Positions 53,615-62,148 of a stretch of 64,000 bases of DNA are shown here, in pieces. A program made the translations under genes and the position numbers. A model generated the notes under the pieces. That model had not been told where the DNA came from, did not search any database, and worked only from the letters and a program-made list of their open reading frames with translations. Every line of letters begins with the position of its first letter. Position 1 is the first letter of the stretch. Source of the DNA: an uncultured Clostridia bacterium. GTDB taxonomy: Bacteria; Bacillota; Clostridia; TANB77; CAG-508. The stretch spans positions 1 to 64,000 of the forward strand of contig CAKPKE010000006.1 of the NCBI GenBank assembly GCA_934167095.1, in the 5' to 3' direction.

Positions 53615-54588
53615 ATATTAAAGATTTAAAAGATAAACATAAATTTATAGAAAGGAGAATAACACATGGACAAAAAAACTTACAAATAACTAATCATGAT
53701 TTTTTAATATATAGGGACTCAAACAATGATGTTAAGGTTAGTGTAATGTTAATAAATAATGATATATGGCTTACTCAAAATTTGATTGCAGAATTGTTTG
53801 GTGTAGGAAGAAGCACAATAACAGAACATATTAATAATATATTAAATAGTGGTGAACTTGACGAAAATAACACCGTCGGAAAAACCGACATTGATAATTC
53901 TAAAAAACCTGTAAAGATATATAACCTTGATATGATTATTGCAGTTGGATATAGAGTAAATTCAAAAAAAGCAACAAACTTTAGAATTTGGGCTACTAAA
54001 GTATTAAAAGAATATATGATAAAAGGTGTAGTTATGGATGATGAAAGATTAAAAAATCCTAATTACATATTTGGCGAGGATTATTTTGAAGAAACACTTG
54101 AAAGAATTAGAAATATTCGTTCAAGCGAGAGAAGATTCTATCAAAAAATAACAGATATATATTCTTCCTGCAGTGTAGATTATGATAAAGATTCGGAAAT
54201 AACAAAAGAATTTTTTAAAACAGTTCAAAATAAATTACATTATGCAATAACCGGTAATACCGCAGCTGAAATAATATATAACAGGGTGAATTCTGAAAAA
54301 GAAAATATGGGACTAACAAATTGGAAAAATTCCCCTGATGGACCAATTTACAAATATGATGTAGACATTGCAAAAAACTATTTAAATGAAAAAGAATTAA
54401 AAGATTTGAATAGAATTGTAACTATGTATTTAGATTATGCAGAATTACAAGCAGAAAATCATAATGCTATGACTATGAAAGATTGGGCAGAAAAGCTAAA
54501 TGCATTCTTGCAATTTAATGGTAAAGAAATATTACGCAATGCGGGGAAAATATCTGCAAAAGTAGCGCAAGAATTAGCTTATAAATAG
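53611..54588 (+). CDS. RhuM family protein, copy 1, with premature TAG
   Basis: A 325-residue virulence-associated RhuM family protein (PF13310). Core motifs: DIWLTQNLIAELFGVGRSTITEHINNIL (HTH-like), YNLDMIIAVGYRVNSKKATNFRIWATKVLKEYM, and LTNWKNSPDGPIYKYDVDIAKNYLN, given as condensed patterns. TAG at 54586-54588 interrupts the frame; the same frame continues for another 32 codons (YDKFKVKQDKLYKSDFDNF) to TAA at 54685, matching the C-terminus of copy 2. So the gene is truncated or read through. Biochemical role unknown; the family is mobile and associated with phage and defence-type neighbourhoods. Confidence 0.82.
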   Translation: MNIKDLKDKHKFIERRITHGQKNLQITNHDFLIYRDSNNDVKVSVMLINNDIWLTQNLIAELFGVGRSTITEHINNILNSGELDENNTVGKTDIDNSKKPVKIYNLDMIIAVGYRVNSKKATNFRIWATKVLKEYMIKGVVMDDERLKNPNYIFGEDYFEETLERIRNIRSSERRFYQKITDIYSSCSVDYDKDSEITKEFFKTVQNKLHYAITGNTAAEIIYNRVNSEKENMGLTNWKNSPDGPIYKYDVDIAKNYLNEKELKDLNRIVTMYLDYAELQAENHNAMTMKDWAEKLNAFLQFNGKEILRNAGKISAKVAQELAYK

Positions 54589-54686
54589 TATGACAAATTT
54601 AAAGTTAAACAAGATAAATTATATAAATCAGACTTTGATAATTTTTTAAATGAAGCAAGAATGATAGAGAATGGAAGTGATAAATA

Positions 54687-54779
54687 ATGGACATGTATCA
54701 AAAAAGAAAAGTAAGAGCGGAAAAAAGAAAAAATTCTGAAAATGAAAAGGATTTATCAAAGGTTTCAATTTCATGGTAA
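54687..54779 (+). pseudogene. Truncated 5' copy of rbgA
   Basis: Ninety bases (54687-54776) repeat the first 30 codons of rbgA at 55938-56027 with one silent difference (GAC for GAT), then hit TAA. The duplicate encodes MDMYQKRKVRAEKRKNSENE and ends SISW-stop. It lies just after RhuM copy 1, exactly as intact rbgA lies just after RhuM copy 2. Confidence 0.92.
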
Positions 54780-54919
54780 GTGGGGAGTTATGAAAAAACA
54801 CTATTAAACCCTTGAAAATAAAAGGAATTTTTTTTACATTTTGGGACATTTTCTAATAAATTTTAATTTAAATTGATAAGTGTATGACTTATGAAAAACT
54901 AAAGGAAAGGAGATTGTTA

Positions 54920-55924
54920 ATGGAAGATAATAAATTAATTATATATAAAAATAGTGATGGTGACATTGTAGTAGATGCTATTTATAAATATGAAACTTTA
55001 TGGCTATCACAAAAAGGTATGTCAAAAGTTTTCGATGTTGGAGTACCAGCAATATCAAAGCATTTAAAAAATATATTTGAAGAAAACGAATTAGATAAAA
55101 ATTCAGTTGTTTCCAAAATGGAAATAACTGCACCTGATGGAAAAAATTATAATACTGAAGTTTATAGTCTTGATGCTATAATTGCTGTGGGCTATAGAAT
55201 TAATTCTAAAAAAGCAACAGAATTTAGAATATGGGCAACAAAAATACTAAAAGAATATATGACCAAAGGATTTGCATTAAATGATGAACGTTTCATAAAT
55301 GGAAATAAATATGATACGAAGTATTTTGATGAATTATTAGAACGTATTAAAACAATTAGAGTAAGTGAAAGAATGGCATACCAAAAAATCACTGATTTAT
55401 TTATTGCAACAGCAACTGATTACAATCCTAAGTCAGAAGAAGCGTATACTTTCTTTAAAATAGTTCAAAATAAGTTGCATTTCGCTATAAGTGGACATAC
55501 TGCTGCCGAATTAATATATAGTAGAGCAAACTCAGATAAAGAACATATGGGACTAACTAATTGGAAAAATTCTCCTGATGGTTTAATATATAAATATGAT
55601 GTGATTATTGCAAAAAATTATTTAAACGAAGAAGAAATGAATAATTTAAAAGATTTAACAAATATGTTTTTAGTATTTGCTGAAGATGAAGCAAAACAAA
55701 GACATGTAATGACAATGAAGGATTGGATAACTGCCACTGATGATTTATTAAAATTTAGAAGAAAAGAAATATTAAATAATAGTGGCAGTATATCTCATAA
55801 AGAAGCAGTAGAAAAAGCTGAAAAAGAATATGAAAAATTTAGAGTTATACAAGATCAAAAATACATTTCTTCAATGGATGAATTCTATAATAAATATTTA
55901 AATGAAAATAGTGATAATGAATAA
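54920..55924 (+). CDS. RhuM family protein, copy 2
   Basis: A 334-residue RhuM family protein, roughly 55% identical by eye to copy 1 in the aligned central portion. Motifs: LWLSQKGMSKVFDVGVPAISKHLK (HTH-like), YSLDAIIAVGYRINSKKATEFRIWA, LTNWKNSPDGLIYKYDVIIAKNYLN, and a C-terminal coiled stretch (KAEKEYEKFRVIQDQKY). The preferred start is ATG 54920 with AAAGGAG 7 bases upstream; the earlier in-frame ATG at 54884 has no ribosome binding site. Rb gA starts 14 bp after its stop. Confidence 0.85.
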   Translation: MEDNKLIIYKNSDGDIVVDAIYKYETLWLSQKGMSKVFDVGVPAISKHLKNIFEENELDKNSVVSKMEITAPDGKNYNTEVYSLDAIIAVGYRINSKKATEFRIWATKILKEYMTKGFALNDERFINGNKYDTKYFDELLERIKTIRVSERMAYQKITDLFIATATDYNPKSEEAYTFFKIVQNKLHFAISGHTAAELIYSRANSDKEHMGLTNWKNSPDGLIYKYDVIIAKNYLNEEEMNNLKDLTNMFLVFAEDEAKQRHVMTMKDWITATDDLLKFRRKEILNNSGSISHKEAVEKAEKEYEKFRVIQDQKYISSMDEFYNKYLNENSDNE

Positions 55925-55937
55925 GGAAGTGAAAAAA

Positions 55938-56897
55938 ATGGATATGTATCAAAAAAGAAAAGTAAGAGCGGAAAAAAGAAAAAATTCTGAAAATGAAAAG
56001 GATTTATCAAAGGTTTCAATTTCATGGTTTCCAGGTCACATGCATAAAACAATGAAACAAATAGAAGAAGACCTAAAACTTGTAGATATTGTAATTGAAA
56101 TATTAGATGCAAGAATTCCAGTGTCTAGTAGAAATCCTCAAGTCCAAAAATTAATAAAAAACAAGAAGAAAATAATCGTTTTGAATAAAGAGGACTTGGC
56201 TGATAAAAATGAAAGTATCAAATGGGCAAATTATTTTATAAAACAAGGTGATAGTGCAATAATTTGCAATGCTAATACTGGTGAAGGTAGCAAAAAAATT
56301 AAAGATGAAATAAATAAAGTAATGAAAGAAGAATATGAAAAAGCTGCTCAAAAAGGAAGAGTTGGAAAAACTGTAAGAGCAATGATTCTAGGAATTCCTA
56401 ATGTTGGAAAATCATCATTTATTAATAGAATTTCTACAAAAAATACAATGAAAGTTGGAAATAAACCTGGTGTTACAACTCAAAAGCAATGGATAAGACT
56501 TGCTGATAATATTGAACTTCTTGATACTCCTGGTGTGCTATGGCCAAAACTTGATAATGAAAAAGTTGCTTTAAATCTAGCATATACAGGAACAATTAAA
56601 AGTGATGTAATAGATGAAGAAGAAATTGCTTATAATCTTACAAAATTATTGTTAAGTGATTACGAAAATAATCTAATTAATAGGTATGAATTAAATGAGC
56701 AAATTGTAGACAAAATCTTACAAAATGAAGATATTGCAGAAAATGAAAGAATTGTAGAAGTTATGACATATATTGGCGAAAAGAAAAATCTATTGAAAAA
56801 AGGTGGAGAAGTAGATTTTATAAGAACTTCAAGAACAATATTAGAAGATTTTAGAAGTGCTAATTTAGGTAGAATAACTTTAGAAAGAGTAAAATAA
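55938..56897 (+). CDS. rbgA: Ribosome biogenesis GTPase RbgA (YlqF)
   Basis: A 319-residue circularly permuted GTPase required late in 50S assembly. The order G4-G5-G1-G2-G3 is visible: VLNKEDLAD near residue 71, then GIPNVGKSSFINRI near 145 (G1) and LLDTPGVLWPK near 191 (G3). N-terminal SWFPGHMHKTMKQIEE is characteristic. The start ATG 55938 has AAGGAAG upstream and coincides with the start of the 90-bp duplicated segment; an in-frame ATG at 55902 lies in the RhuM gene. Confidence 0.96.
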   Translation: MDMYQKRKVRAEKRKNSENEKDLSKVSISWFPGHMHKTMKQIEEDLKLVDIVIEILDARIPVSSRNPQVQKLIKNKKKIIVLNKEDLADKNESIKWANYFIKQGDSAIICNANTGEGSKKIKDEINKVMKEEYEKAAQKGRVGKTVRAMILGIPNVGKSSFINRISTKNTMKVGNKPGVTTQKQWIRLADNIELLDTPGVLWPKLDNEKVALNLAYTGTIKSDVIDEEEIAYNLTKLLLSDYENNLINRYELNEQIVDKILQNEDIAENERIVEVMTYIGEKKNLLKKGGEVDFIRTSRTILEDFRSANLGRITLERVK

Positions 56898-56902
56898 TAG
56901 TT

Positions 56903-57295
56903 ATGATGGAAATTATAGAAAGAAAAAAGGATAAGGCAGAAGTAGATACAATGTCGCCACTAAACTGGGCTTACATTGGAGATAACATTTTTGAATTATA
57001 TATAAGAATGGGATTAATTAATAATACAAGACTAAAGCCTCATAAGTTGCACATAGAAGCAGTAAAACATGTAAGAGCATCAAGTCAAGCAGATTTATTA
57101 AAAAATATAGAAGAGAATTTGACTGATGAAGAAAAAGACATAGTAAGAAGAGGTAGAAATGCACAAAATCACCATGTACCTAAAAATTCTACAGTAGAGG
57201 AATACAGCTATGCTACTGCTTTTGAGGCTTTAATTGGATATTTATATTTAACAAAGCAAGATGAAAGACTAAAAGAAATATTAAGTATGTGCTAA
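56903..57295 (+). CDS. mrnC: Mini-ribonuclease III
   Basis: A 130-residue RNase III-like nuclease lacking a double-stranded RNA-binding domain; it matures 23S rRNA. Signature: SPLNWAYIGDNIFELYIRMGLI, LHIEAVKHVRASSQADLL, and RRGRNAQNHHVPKNSTVEEYSYATAFEALIGYLYL, condensed. The acidic active-site residues (D in YIGD, E in FEALIGYLYL) are present. Six bases after rbgA. Confidence 0.93.
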   Translation: MMEIIERKKDKAEVDTMSPLNWAYIGDNIFELYIRMGLINNTRLKPHKLHIEAVKHVRASSQADLLKNIEENLTDEEKDIVRRGRNAQNHHVPKNSTVEEYSYATAFEALIGYLYLTKQDERLKEILSMC

Positions 57296-57318
57296 GAAAA
57301 ATAAAAGGAGTCAAAATC

Positions 57319-57759
57319 ATGATTTACAATGAATTTATGGCTATGGCATTAGAAGAAGCTAAAAAAGCTAATTGTGCCAAAGGAAAAGTAGGCGCAGTTA
57401 TTGTATTAAATGATAAAGTATTAGGAAAAGGAAATAATTCTGTTCCAAATAACTGCCAACCATGTACAATCAATAATTGTCTAAGAAAAAAATATGGATT
57501 AAAAAGTGGAGAACGTCAAGAAATCTGTAGAGCAGTTCATGCTGAGCAGAATGCAATATTAAATTGCTTAAAAAATGGTGAAGATATAAGTAAATCTACA
57601 ATTTATGTAACAAAATCACCTTGTATGATATGTGCGAAAATAATTATAAATTCTGGAATTTCAAAAGTAGTATATGCTAATAAATATCCAGATACTGAAG
57701 CTTTTAAAATTCTAGATGAGGCTGGAATTATAACCGAATATATTGAAGATATGAAATGA
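57319..57759 (+). CDS. dCMP deaminase/ComEB-like cytidine deaminase family protein
   Basis: A 146-residue zinc deaminase. The zinc site is CRAVHAEQNAILN (His and catalytic Glu) with TKSPCMICAKIIINSGI (two Cys). An extra CQPCTINNCLRKKYG segment with cysteines near residue 47 is typical of dCMP deaminase-type proteins in Firmicutes. It likely supplies dUMP. The start is ATG 57319 with AAAGGAG 8 bases upstream; the in-frame TTG-type start at 57289 overlaps mrnC. Confidence 0.88.
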   Translation: MIYNEFMAMALEEAKKANCAKGKVGAVIVLNDKVLGKGNNSVPNNCQPCTINNCLRKKYGLKSGERQEICRAVHAEQNAILNCLKNGEDISKSTIYVTKSPCMICAKIIINSGISKVVYANKYPDTEAFKILDEAGIITEYIEDMK

Positions 57760-57803
57760 TAAAATTAATAAAACAGCATTGTAAATAAAAAACAATAAAC
57801 CTC

Positions 57804-57832
57804 TTGACTACAATTAAAAAAAATGGTATAGT
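57804..57832 (+). promoter_or_regulatory. Promoter of tRNA-Glu
   Basis: TTGACT (57804-57809) and TATAGT (57827-57832), spacing 17 bp, 15 bases before the mature tRNA 5' end. Confidence 0.75.
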
Positions 57833-57846
57833 AATAAAGTACTAAA

Positions 57847-57921
57847 GGCCCCTTGGTCAAGCGGTTAAGACGCAGCCCTCTCAAGGCTGAATCATGGGTT
57901 CGATTCCCGTAGGGGTCACCA
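57847..57921 (+). tRNA. tRNA-Glu (anticodon CUC)
   Basis: A full cloverleaf can be drawn: acceptor GGCCCCT/AGGGGTC (one G-U), D-arm with TGGTCAAGCGGTTAAGA, anticodon loop CTCTCAA giving CUC, T-arm GGGTTCGATTCCC. The 3' CCA is encoded (57919-57921). It reads GAG codons, the minority Glu codon in this AT-rich genome. Confidence 0.95.
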
Positions 57922-57935
57922 AAATTAAATAATAT

Positions 57936-57986
57936 TAGAGTAGCAATGAATTAGTAAAAATTTAAGCTACTCTATTTTTATTTTTT
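57936..57986 (+). terminator. Terminator of tRNA-Glu
   Basis: TAGAGTAGC pairs perfectly with GCTACTCTA, loop about 21 bases, followed by TTTTTATTTTTT. Confidence 0.85.
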
Positions 57987-58090
57987 CATTAGGTAAAATC
58001 TGCATTTCTGAAAAAATAATAATTGTATAAAGGAAAAAATATGGTATAATTGAAGCATGTAATAAAGATTACTTTTAGAAAGGCAAAATT

Positions 58091-58243
58091 ATGAAAGAAA
58101 AAACTTTTAATGATTTAGGATTAGATAATGGAGATGATTTCTTAAATAGTTTAGGAATAAATCTAAACATTGACTTTGAAAATAAAAATCAAAATGAACA
58201 AGAAAAAGAGAAAAATATAGAAGAAATAAAAAAGAATATATAG
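58091..58243 (+). CDS. Small acidic hypothetical protein
   Basis: A 50-residue ORF (MKEKTFNDLGLDNGDDFLNS at the start, then a Lys/Glu/Asn-rich tail) with GAAAGG 8 bases before its ATG. Not recognised. It ends 9 bases before the GTG start of the RumA gene and carries that gene's ribosome binding site in its last codons, so translational coupling is likely. Coding status is supported only by position and ribosome binding site. Confidence 0.55.
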   Translation: MKEKTFNDLGLDNGDDFLNSLGINLNIDFENKNQNEQEKEKNIEEIKKNI

Positions 58244-58252
58244 GAGTTTAAA

Positions 58253-59587
58253 GTGAAAGAGGAAGTTCCAATTAAAAAGAATGAAGAATATGTAGTAAAA
58301 ATAGCAGACTATGGTACAGATGGAGAGGGAATTGCAAAAATAAATGATTTTACTGTATTTGTTGCAGGTGCTTTAAAAAATGAAAAATGTAAAATTCATA
58401 TAACAAAAGTTTTATCATCTTATGCTTATGCAAAAATTGTTGAAATACTAGAAAAATCTGAACATAGGGTACAAAGTGATTGTAAAACTTATCCAAAATG
58501 TGGTGGTTGCAGTTTAAGACATATAGATTATAAAGAAACTTTGCAAATTAAAAGACAAAAAGTTCAAAATTTAGTAAATAAAATGTTAAATGATAAAATA
58601 ATTGTAGATGAAACAGTTGGAATGGATAAGCCAGTTTTTTATAGAAATAAGGCGATTTATCCAATAAGCCAAAATAAAATGCCAGGAATATTTGCAGCAA
58701 GAAGTCATGATGTAATTGAATTTGAAGAATGTAAAATTCAAACTATAAATTCTCAAAAAATAGCAAAGTTTATATTAGAAAAATGGAACGATACAATATA
58801 TGATGAAAAAACAGGAAAAGGACTTCTTAGAAATATAATGATAAGAGAAGGCTTTGCTACAAATGAAATAATGGTTGTTCTTGTACAAAATGGTGAGAAA
58901 AAATATGATGCAAGTAACCTTGTAAAAGAATTTCCAAATATAAAAACAGTTGTAGTAAATGTAAATACTAAAAATACAAATGTAGTCTTAGCAAACAAAA
59001 ATATAATTTGTTATGGGGATGGATTTATATATGATAAGCTAGGCGACTACACTTTTAAAATATCACCTAATTCTTTTTATCAAGTTAATCCAAAACAAAC
59101 TGAAAAATTGTATAATTTAGCAGTTGAAAAGGCAAATCTAAAGGCAGATGATATTTTATGTGATTTATATTGTGGAATTGGAACTATTGGAATTTTTGCA
59201 TCAAAGTTTGTTAAAAAAGTATATGGAATAGAAATTGTAGAATCAGCAGTAAAAGACGCAAACGAGAATGCAAAATTAAATAATGTAAATAATATAGAAT
59301 TTATTTTGGGTGACACAGAAAAAGCTTTTGACAGCTTATTAAAAAATGATATTAAACCGACAGTTGTAATTGTTGATCCACCAAGAAAAGGATTAGATGA
59401 TACAACAATAGAAAATTTATGCAAGCTAAAACTAGATAGAGTTGTATATGTAAGTTGTAATCCTGCCACATTAGTAAGAGATTTAGCAAAAATGGAAGAT
59501 ATATATATAGTAAAAAGCATTACTCCTGTGGATAATTTTTGCTATAGCTCGCATGTGGAAAGTGTTGCCGTACTTGAATTAAAGTGA
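58253..59587 (+). CDS. 23S rRNA (uracil-5)-methyltransferase RumA/RlmCD-like, with TRAM domain
   Basis: A 444-residue m5U methyltransferase. An N-terminal TRAM RNA-binding domain (residues 10-65, IADYGTDGEGIAKINDFTVFV) is followed by an iron-sulfur cysteine cluster (CKTYPKCGGCSLRH near 80) and the Rossmann methyltransferase domain: PNSFYQVNPKQTEKLY, DLYCGIGTIGIFA near 303, IVDPPRKGLD, and the catalytic YVSCNPATLVRDL. The start is GTG 58253 after AGGAG. A paralogue lacking TRAM lies two genes downstream. Confidence 0.94.
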   Translation: MKEEVPIKKNEEYVVKIADYGTDGEGIAKINDFTVFVAGALKNEKCKIHITKVLSSYAYAKIVEILEKSEHRVQSDCKTYPKCGGCSLRHIDYKETLQIKRQKVQNLVNKMLNDKIIVDETVGMDKPVFYRNKAIYPISQNKMPGIFAARSHDVIEFEECKIQTINSQKIAKFILEKWNDTIYDEKTGKGLLRNIMIREGFATNEIMVVLVQNGEKKYDASNLVKEFPNIKTVVVNVNTKNTNVVLANKNIICYGDGFIYDKLGDYTFKISPNSFYQVNPKQTEKLYNLAVEKANLKADDILCDLYCGIGTIGIFASKFVKKVYGIEIVESAVKDANENAKLNNVNNIEFILGDTEKAFDSLLKNDIKPTVVIVDPPRKGLDDTTIENLCKLKLDRVVYVSCNPATLVRDLAKMEDIYIVKSITPVDNFCYSSHVESVAVLELK

Positions 59588-59603
59588 TTTTGGAGATAAA
59601 AAT

Positions 59604-60395
59604 ATGAATTATAAATTAATTGCGATGGATTTTGATGGAACTCTTTTATCAGAAAATAAAACTGTTTCAAAAGCAAACAAAGAAAAGCTTACTCAATTAA
59701 AAAATAAAGGATACATAATAGTTGGTGTAACTGCCAGAAATTTGACAAGTGTTAAGCATGTTTGTGATATTCAAATGTTTAACTATTTAATTCTCAATAA
59801 TGGAACTTACATTTATGATGTAAAACAAGAAAACGGGCAGTATATAAAATATTTAAATAGAAAAGTAGTAACTAAATTAAGTAGCAACTTTTTTGATGAA
59901 ACAAGTGAAATTGATTTTTGTACATTAAATCATTATTATGTTTTCAAAAATAAAACTATTAATCTTGATAGGACTGAAATTGATAGTCTTGAAGACATAA
60001 AAGAAGAAATTGCAAGAATGAATATTTTTCTAAAAAATCAAGAAGAAAATAACAAGTGTAAGAAATTTATAGAAGAAAATTTTAATGACATTGATGTATT
60101 TGAAATGATGGACACTGATAGTAAAATAAAAAGAAAATGGCTTGCTATAAATCCTAAAGACATAAATAAATTTGTTGGAATACAATTTTTATGTAAGAAG
60201 CTCAATATAGATACGAAAAATGTCATATTTTTTGGAGATAGTACAAATGATTTAATGGCAATTAAAAATGTAGGAGTAGGAGTTGCAATGGGAAATGCCC
60301 TAGATATAGTAAAAGAAAATGCAAAAGAAGTAACTTTGTCAAATGAAGAAAATGGCATTGCAGTATTTTTAGAAAAATTAGAAAGTGAAAAATAA
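59604..60395 (+). CDS. Cof-type HAD-IIB phosphatase
   Basis: A 263-residue HAD hydrolase, probably acting on sugar or nucleotide phosphates. Motif I AMDFDGTLLSENKTVSK (nucleophile Asp), motif II VGVTARN, and C-terminal motif IV FFGDSTNDLMAIKNVGVGVAMGNA are intact. The IIB cap lies between. Located between two rumA paralogues, each separated by less than 20 bp. Confidence 0.9.
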   Translation: MNYKLIAMDFDGTLLSENKTVSKANKEKLTQLKNKGYIIVGVTARNLTSVKHVCDIQMFNYLILNNGTYIYDVKQENGQYIKYLNRKVVTKLSSNFFDETSEIDFCTLNHYYVFKNKTINLDRTEIDSLEDIKEEIARMNIFLKNQEENNKCKKFIEENFNDIDVFEMMDTDSKIKRKWLAINPKDINKFVGIQFLCKKLNIDTKNVIFFGDSTNDLMAIKNVGVGVAMGNALDIVKENAKEVTLSNEENGIAVFLEKLESEK

Positions 60396-61520
60396 ATGGA
60401 AAAATGTAAAATAAGCTCAAAATGTGGTGGATGTTTTTATATGGGTGTTGAATACCAAAAACAGTTAGACGAAAAAACAAATTACATAAAAGAGCTAATG
60501 AAAAATAGTGGATTAAATGTTAAAGTAAATAATACAATAGAAATGAAAAATCCTTTAAATTACAGAAATAAAGGCAAGTATGCATTTAAAAATGGAAAAA
60601 TGGGATTTTATGAAGAAGGTAGCCATAAAATTGTTTATGAAAAATGTCTTATTCAAAAGCAAATAATCAACGAGATTGCAGATTTTGTATATGGCCTAGT
60701 TAAAAAATATAAAATAAATTTGTATAATGAAGATACTAAAAAAGGCTTTTTAAGACATATAGTGATTAGATACGGCGAATTTACAAATGAGGTTATGGTT
60801 ATTTTTGTTACAACTGATGGCAAAATGTATAAAAGAGATGAAATAATAAAGGAGCTAACTTCAAAATATCCTAATATTAAATCTGTTGTACAAAATATAA
60901 ATGTAGAAGCTACAAATGCAATTTTAGGAAGCAAAACAATAAAATTATATGGCAGTGATTTTATAGTAGATAAAATAAATGAATTAAAGTTTAAAATTTC
61001 ACCATTGTCATTTTATCAAGTAAATCCAGTGCAAATGAAGTTGTTATATGAAGTAGCAATTAAATATGCAAACTTGACTAAAAATGAAGTAGTATATGAC
61101 TTGTATTCTGGAATCGGAACAATATCATTATGTGTGGCAAAAGTTGCCAAAAAAGTATATGGAATAGAAATTGTAAAAGATGCAGTAAAAGACGCAAACG
61201 AAAATGCCAGAATAAATAACATTAAAAACACTAAATTCATGGCAGGAAAAGTTGAGGACTTACTTCCAAAGCTTTGCGATAAAGAATATGCTGATGTGGT
61301 ATTTGTAGACCCTCCAAGAAGCGGATTAGACCGAAAAACAATTCAAACAATTTTAAAAGTAGAACCTCAAAGAATTGTATATATAAGCTGTGGACCAGAA
61401 AGTTTAGTGCAAAACTTAAAAGAATTAAAAAGAAAATATAATATTGAAAAGGTTCAACCAGTTGACATGTTTCCTTTCACAAAACATGTTGAATGCGTAT
61501 GTGTTCTAAATCTTAAATAA
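60396..61520 (+). CDS. RumA-like 23S rRNA (uracil-5)-methyltransferase paralogue without TRAM
   Basis: A 374-residue paralogue of the gene at 58253. It starts directly with the Fe-S cluster region (CKISSKCGGCFYMGVEY) and has no TRAM domain. Methyltransferase motifs are conserved: SPLSFYQVNPVQMKLLYEVA, DLYSGIGTISLCVA, VDPPRSGLDRKTI, and catalytic YISCGPESLVQNL. Its ATG follows the HAD gene's stop without a gap. The two enzymes may modify different uridines. Confidence 0.92.
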   Translation: MEKCKISSKCGGCFYMGVEYQKQLDEKTNYIKELMKNSGLNVKVNNTIEMKNPLNYRNKGKYAFKNGKMGFYEEGSHKIVYEKCLIQKQIINEIADFVYGLVKKYKINLYNEDTKKGFLRHIVIRYGEFTNEVMVIFVTTDGKMYKRDEIIKELTSKYPNIKSVVQNINVEATNAILGSKTIKLYGSDFIVDKINELKFKISPLSFYQVNPVQMKLLYEVAIKYANLTKNEVVYDLYSGIGTISLCVAKVAKKVYGIEIVKDAVKDANENARINNIKNTKFMAGKVEDLLPKLCDKEYADVVFVDPPRSGLDRKTIQTILKVEPQRIVYISCGPESLVQNLKELKRKYNIEKVQPVDMFPFTKHVECVCVLNLK

Positions 61521-61630
61521 AGCCTTGTATTTCAAGGAAAATCAACTGTTCAGTGACTAACGCATACCATATTAGGTGGTATGGATTAACTAAGCAAAAT
61601 AAAAAGTAGAGATTATAGGAGAAATAAAAA

Positions 61631-62148
61631 ATGGTATTTAGTATTTTAGCATTATTAGCAGTGTGTATTAGTATATGTATTAAAGATAGAAAAAAATCAT
61701 TATATGTTCAATCATTAAACTGCTTTTTTGAAGCAATATATGATTTTTTAATATCTGCTTTTTTACAGGCGCAATCTTAAGTATAATAAATTTAATAAGG
61801 ACTTTTATATTTATAAATAAAAATAAATTTAGTAAATCTGTATATTTAATAATACTATTTATTTTTGAAGGAATAATTATGATAAATTGTTATTTTTCAT
61901 GGACAGGGTGGGTTTCTCTATTACCAACAATTGGTTCAATGATTAGATCATATTGTTTATGGCAATCAAATATGAAATTAGTTAGAATATCTGGAATAAC
62001 AACAGGAATTTTATACGGCTCTTATTATATTTATTACCATAGTTGGTTCATGGTATTAGGTGATTTGATTTTATTACTTACAGGAATATACACACTTTAC
62101 AAAAATGATATAAGGAGGAAAAGTAACAATGAAGTTATATGTAATTAG
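61631..62148 (+). CDS. YgjV-like inner membrane protein, -1 frame change in a T6 run
   Basis: From ATG 61631 (AGGAG upstream) the frame reads MVFSILALLAVCISICIKDR and NCFFEAIYDFLISAF, then stops at 61778-61780. The continuation, GAILSIINLIRTFIFI to VLGDLILLLTGIYTLYKND, lies in the -1 frame. The junction is T TTT TTA in zero-frame phase (61759-61765), a classical -1 slippery heptamer, or equally a lost T from a T7 run. Together the two parts give a 4-5 TM protein resembling the YgjV family. The 3' end overlaps the next gene by 20 bases. Confidence 0.7.

Noticed and set aside
53665..53690. Alternative RhuM start at ATG 53665 after AAAGGAG
   Set aside because: That ATG is in a different frame and stops after seven codons, so the RhuM frame must start upstream at 53605 or 53611 or be damaged at its 5' end.
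61540..61630. Riboswitch in the gap before the YgjV-like gene
   Set aside because: Only a short hairpin (CATACC..GGTATG) is visible; no conserved aptamer pattern was recognised.
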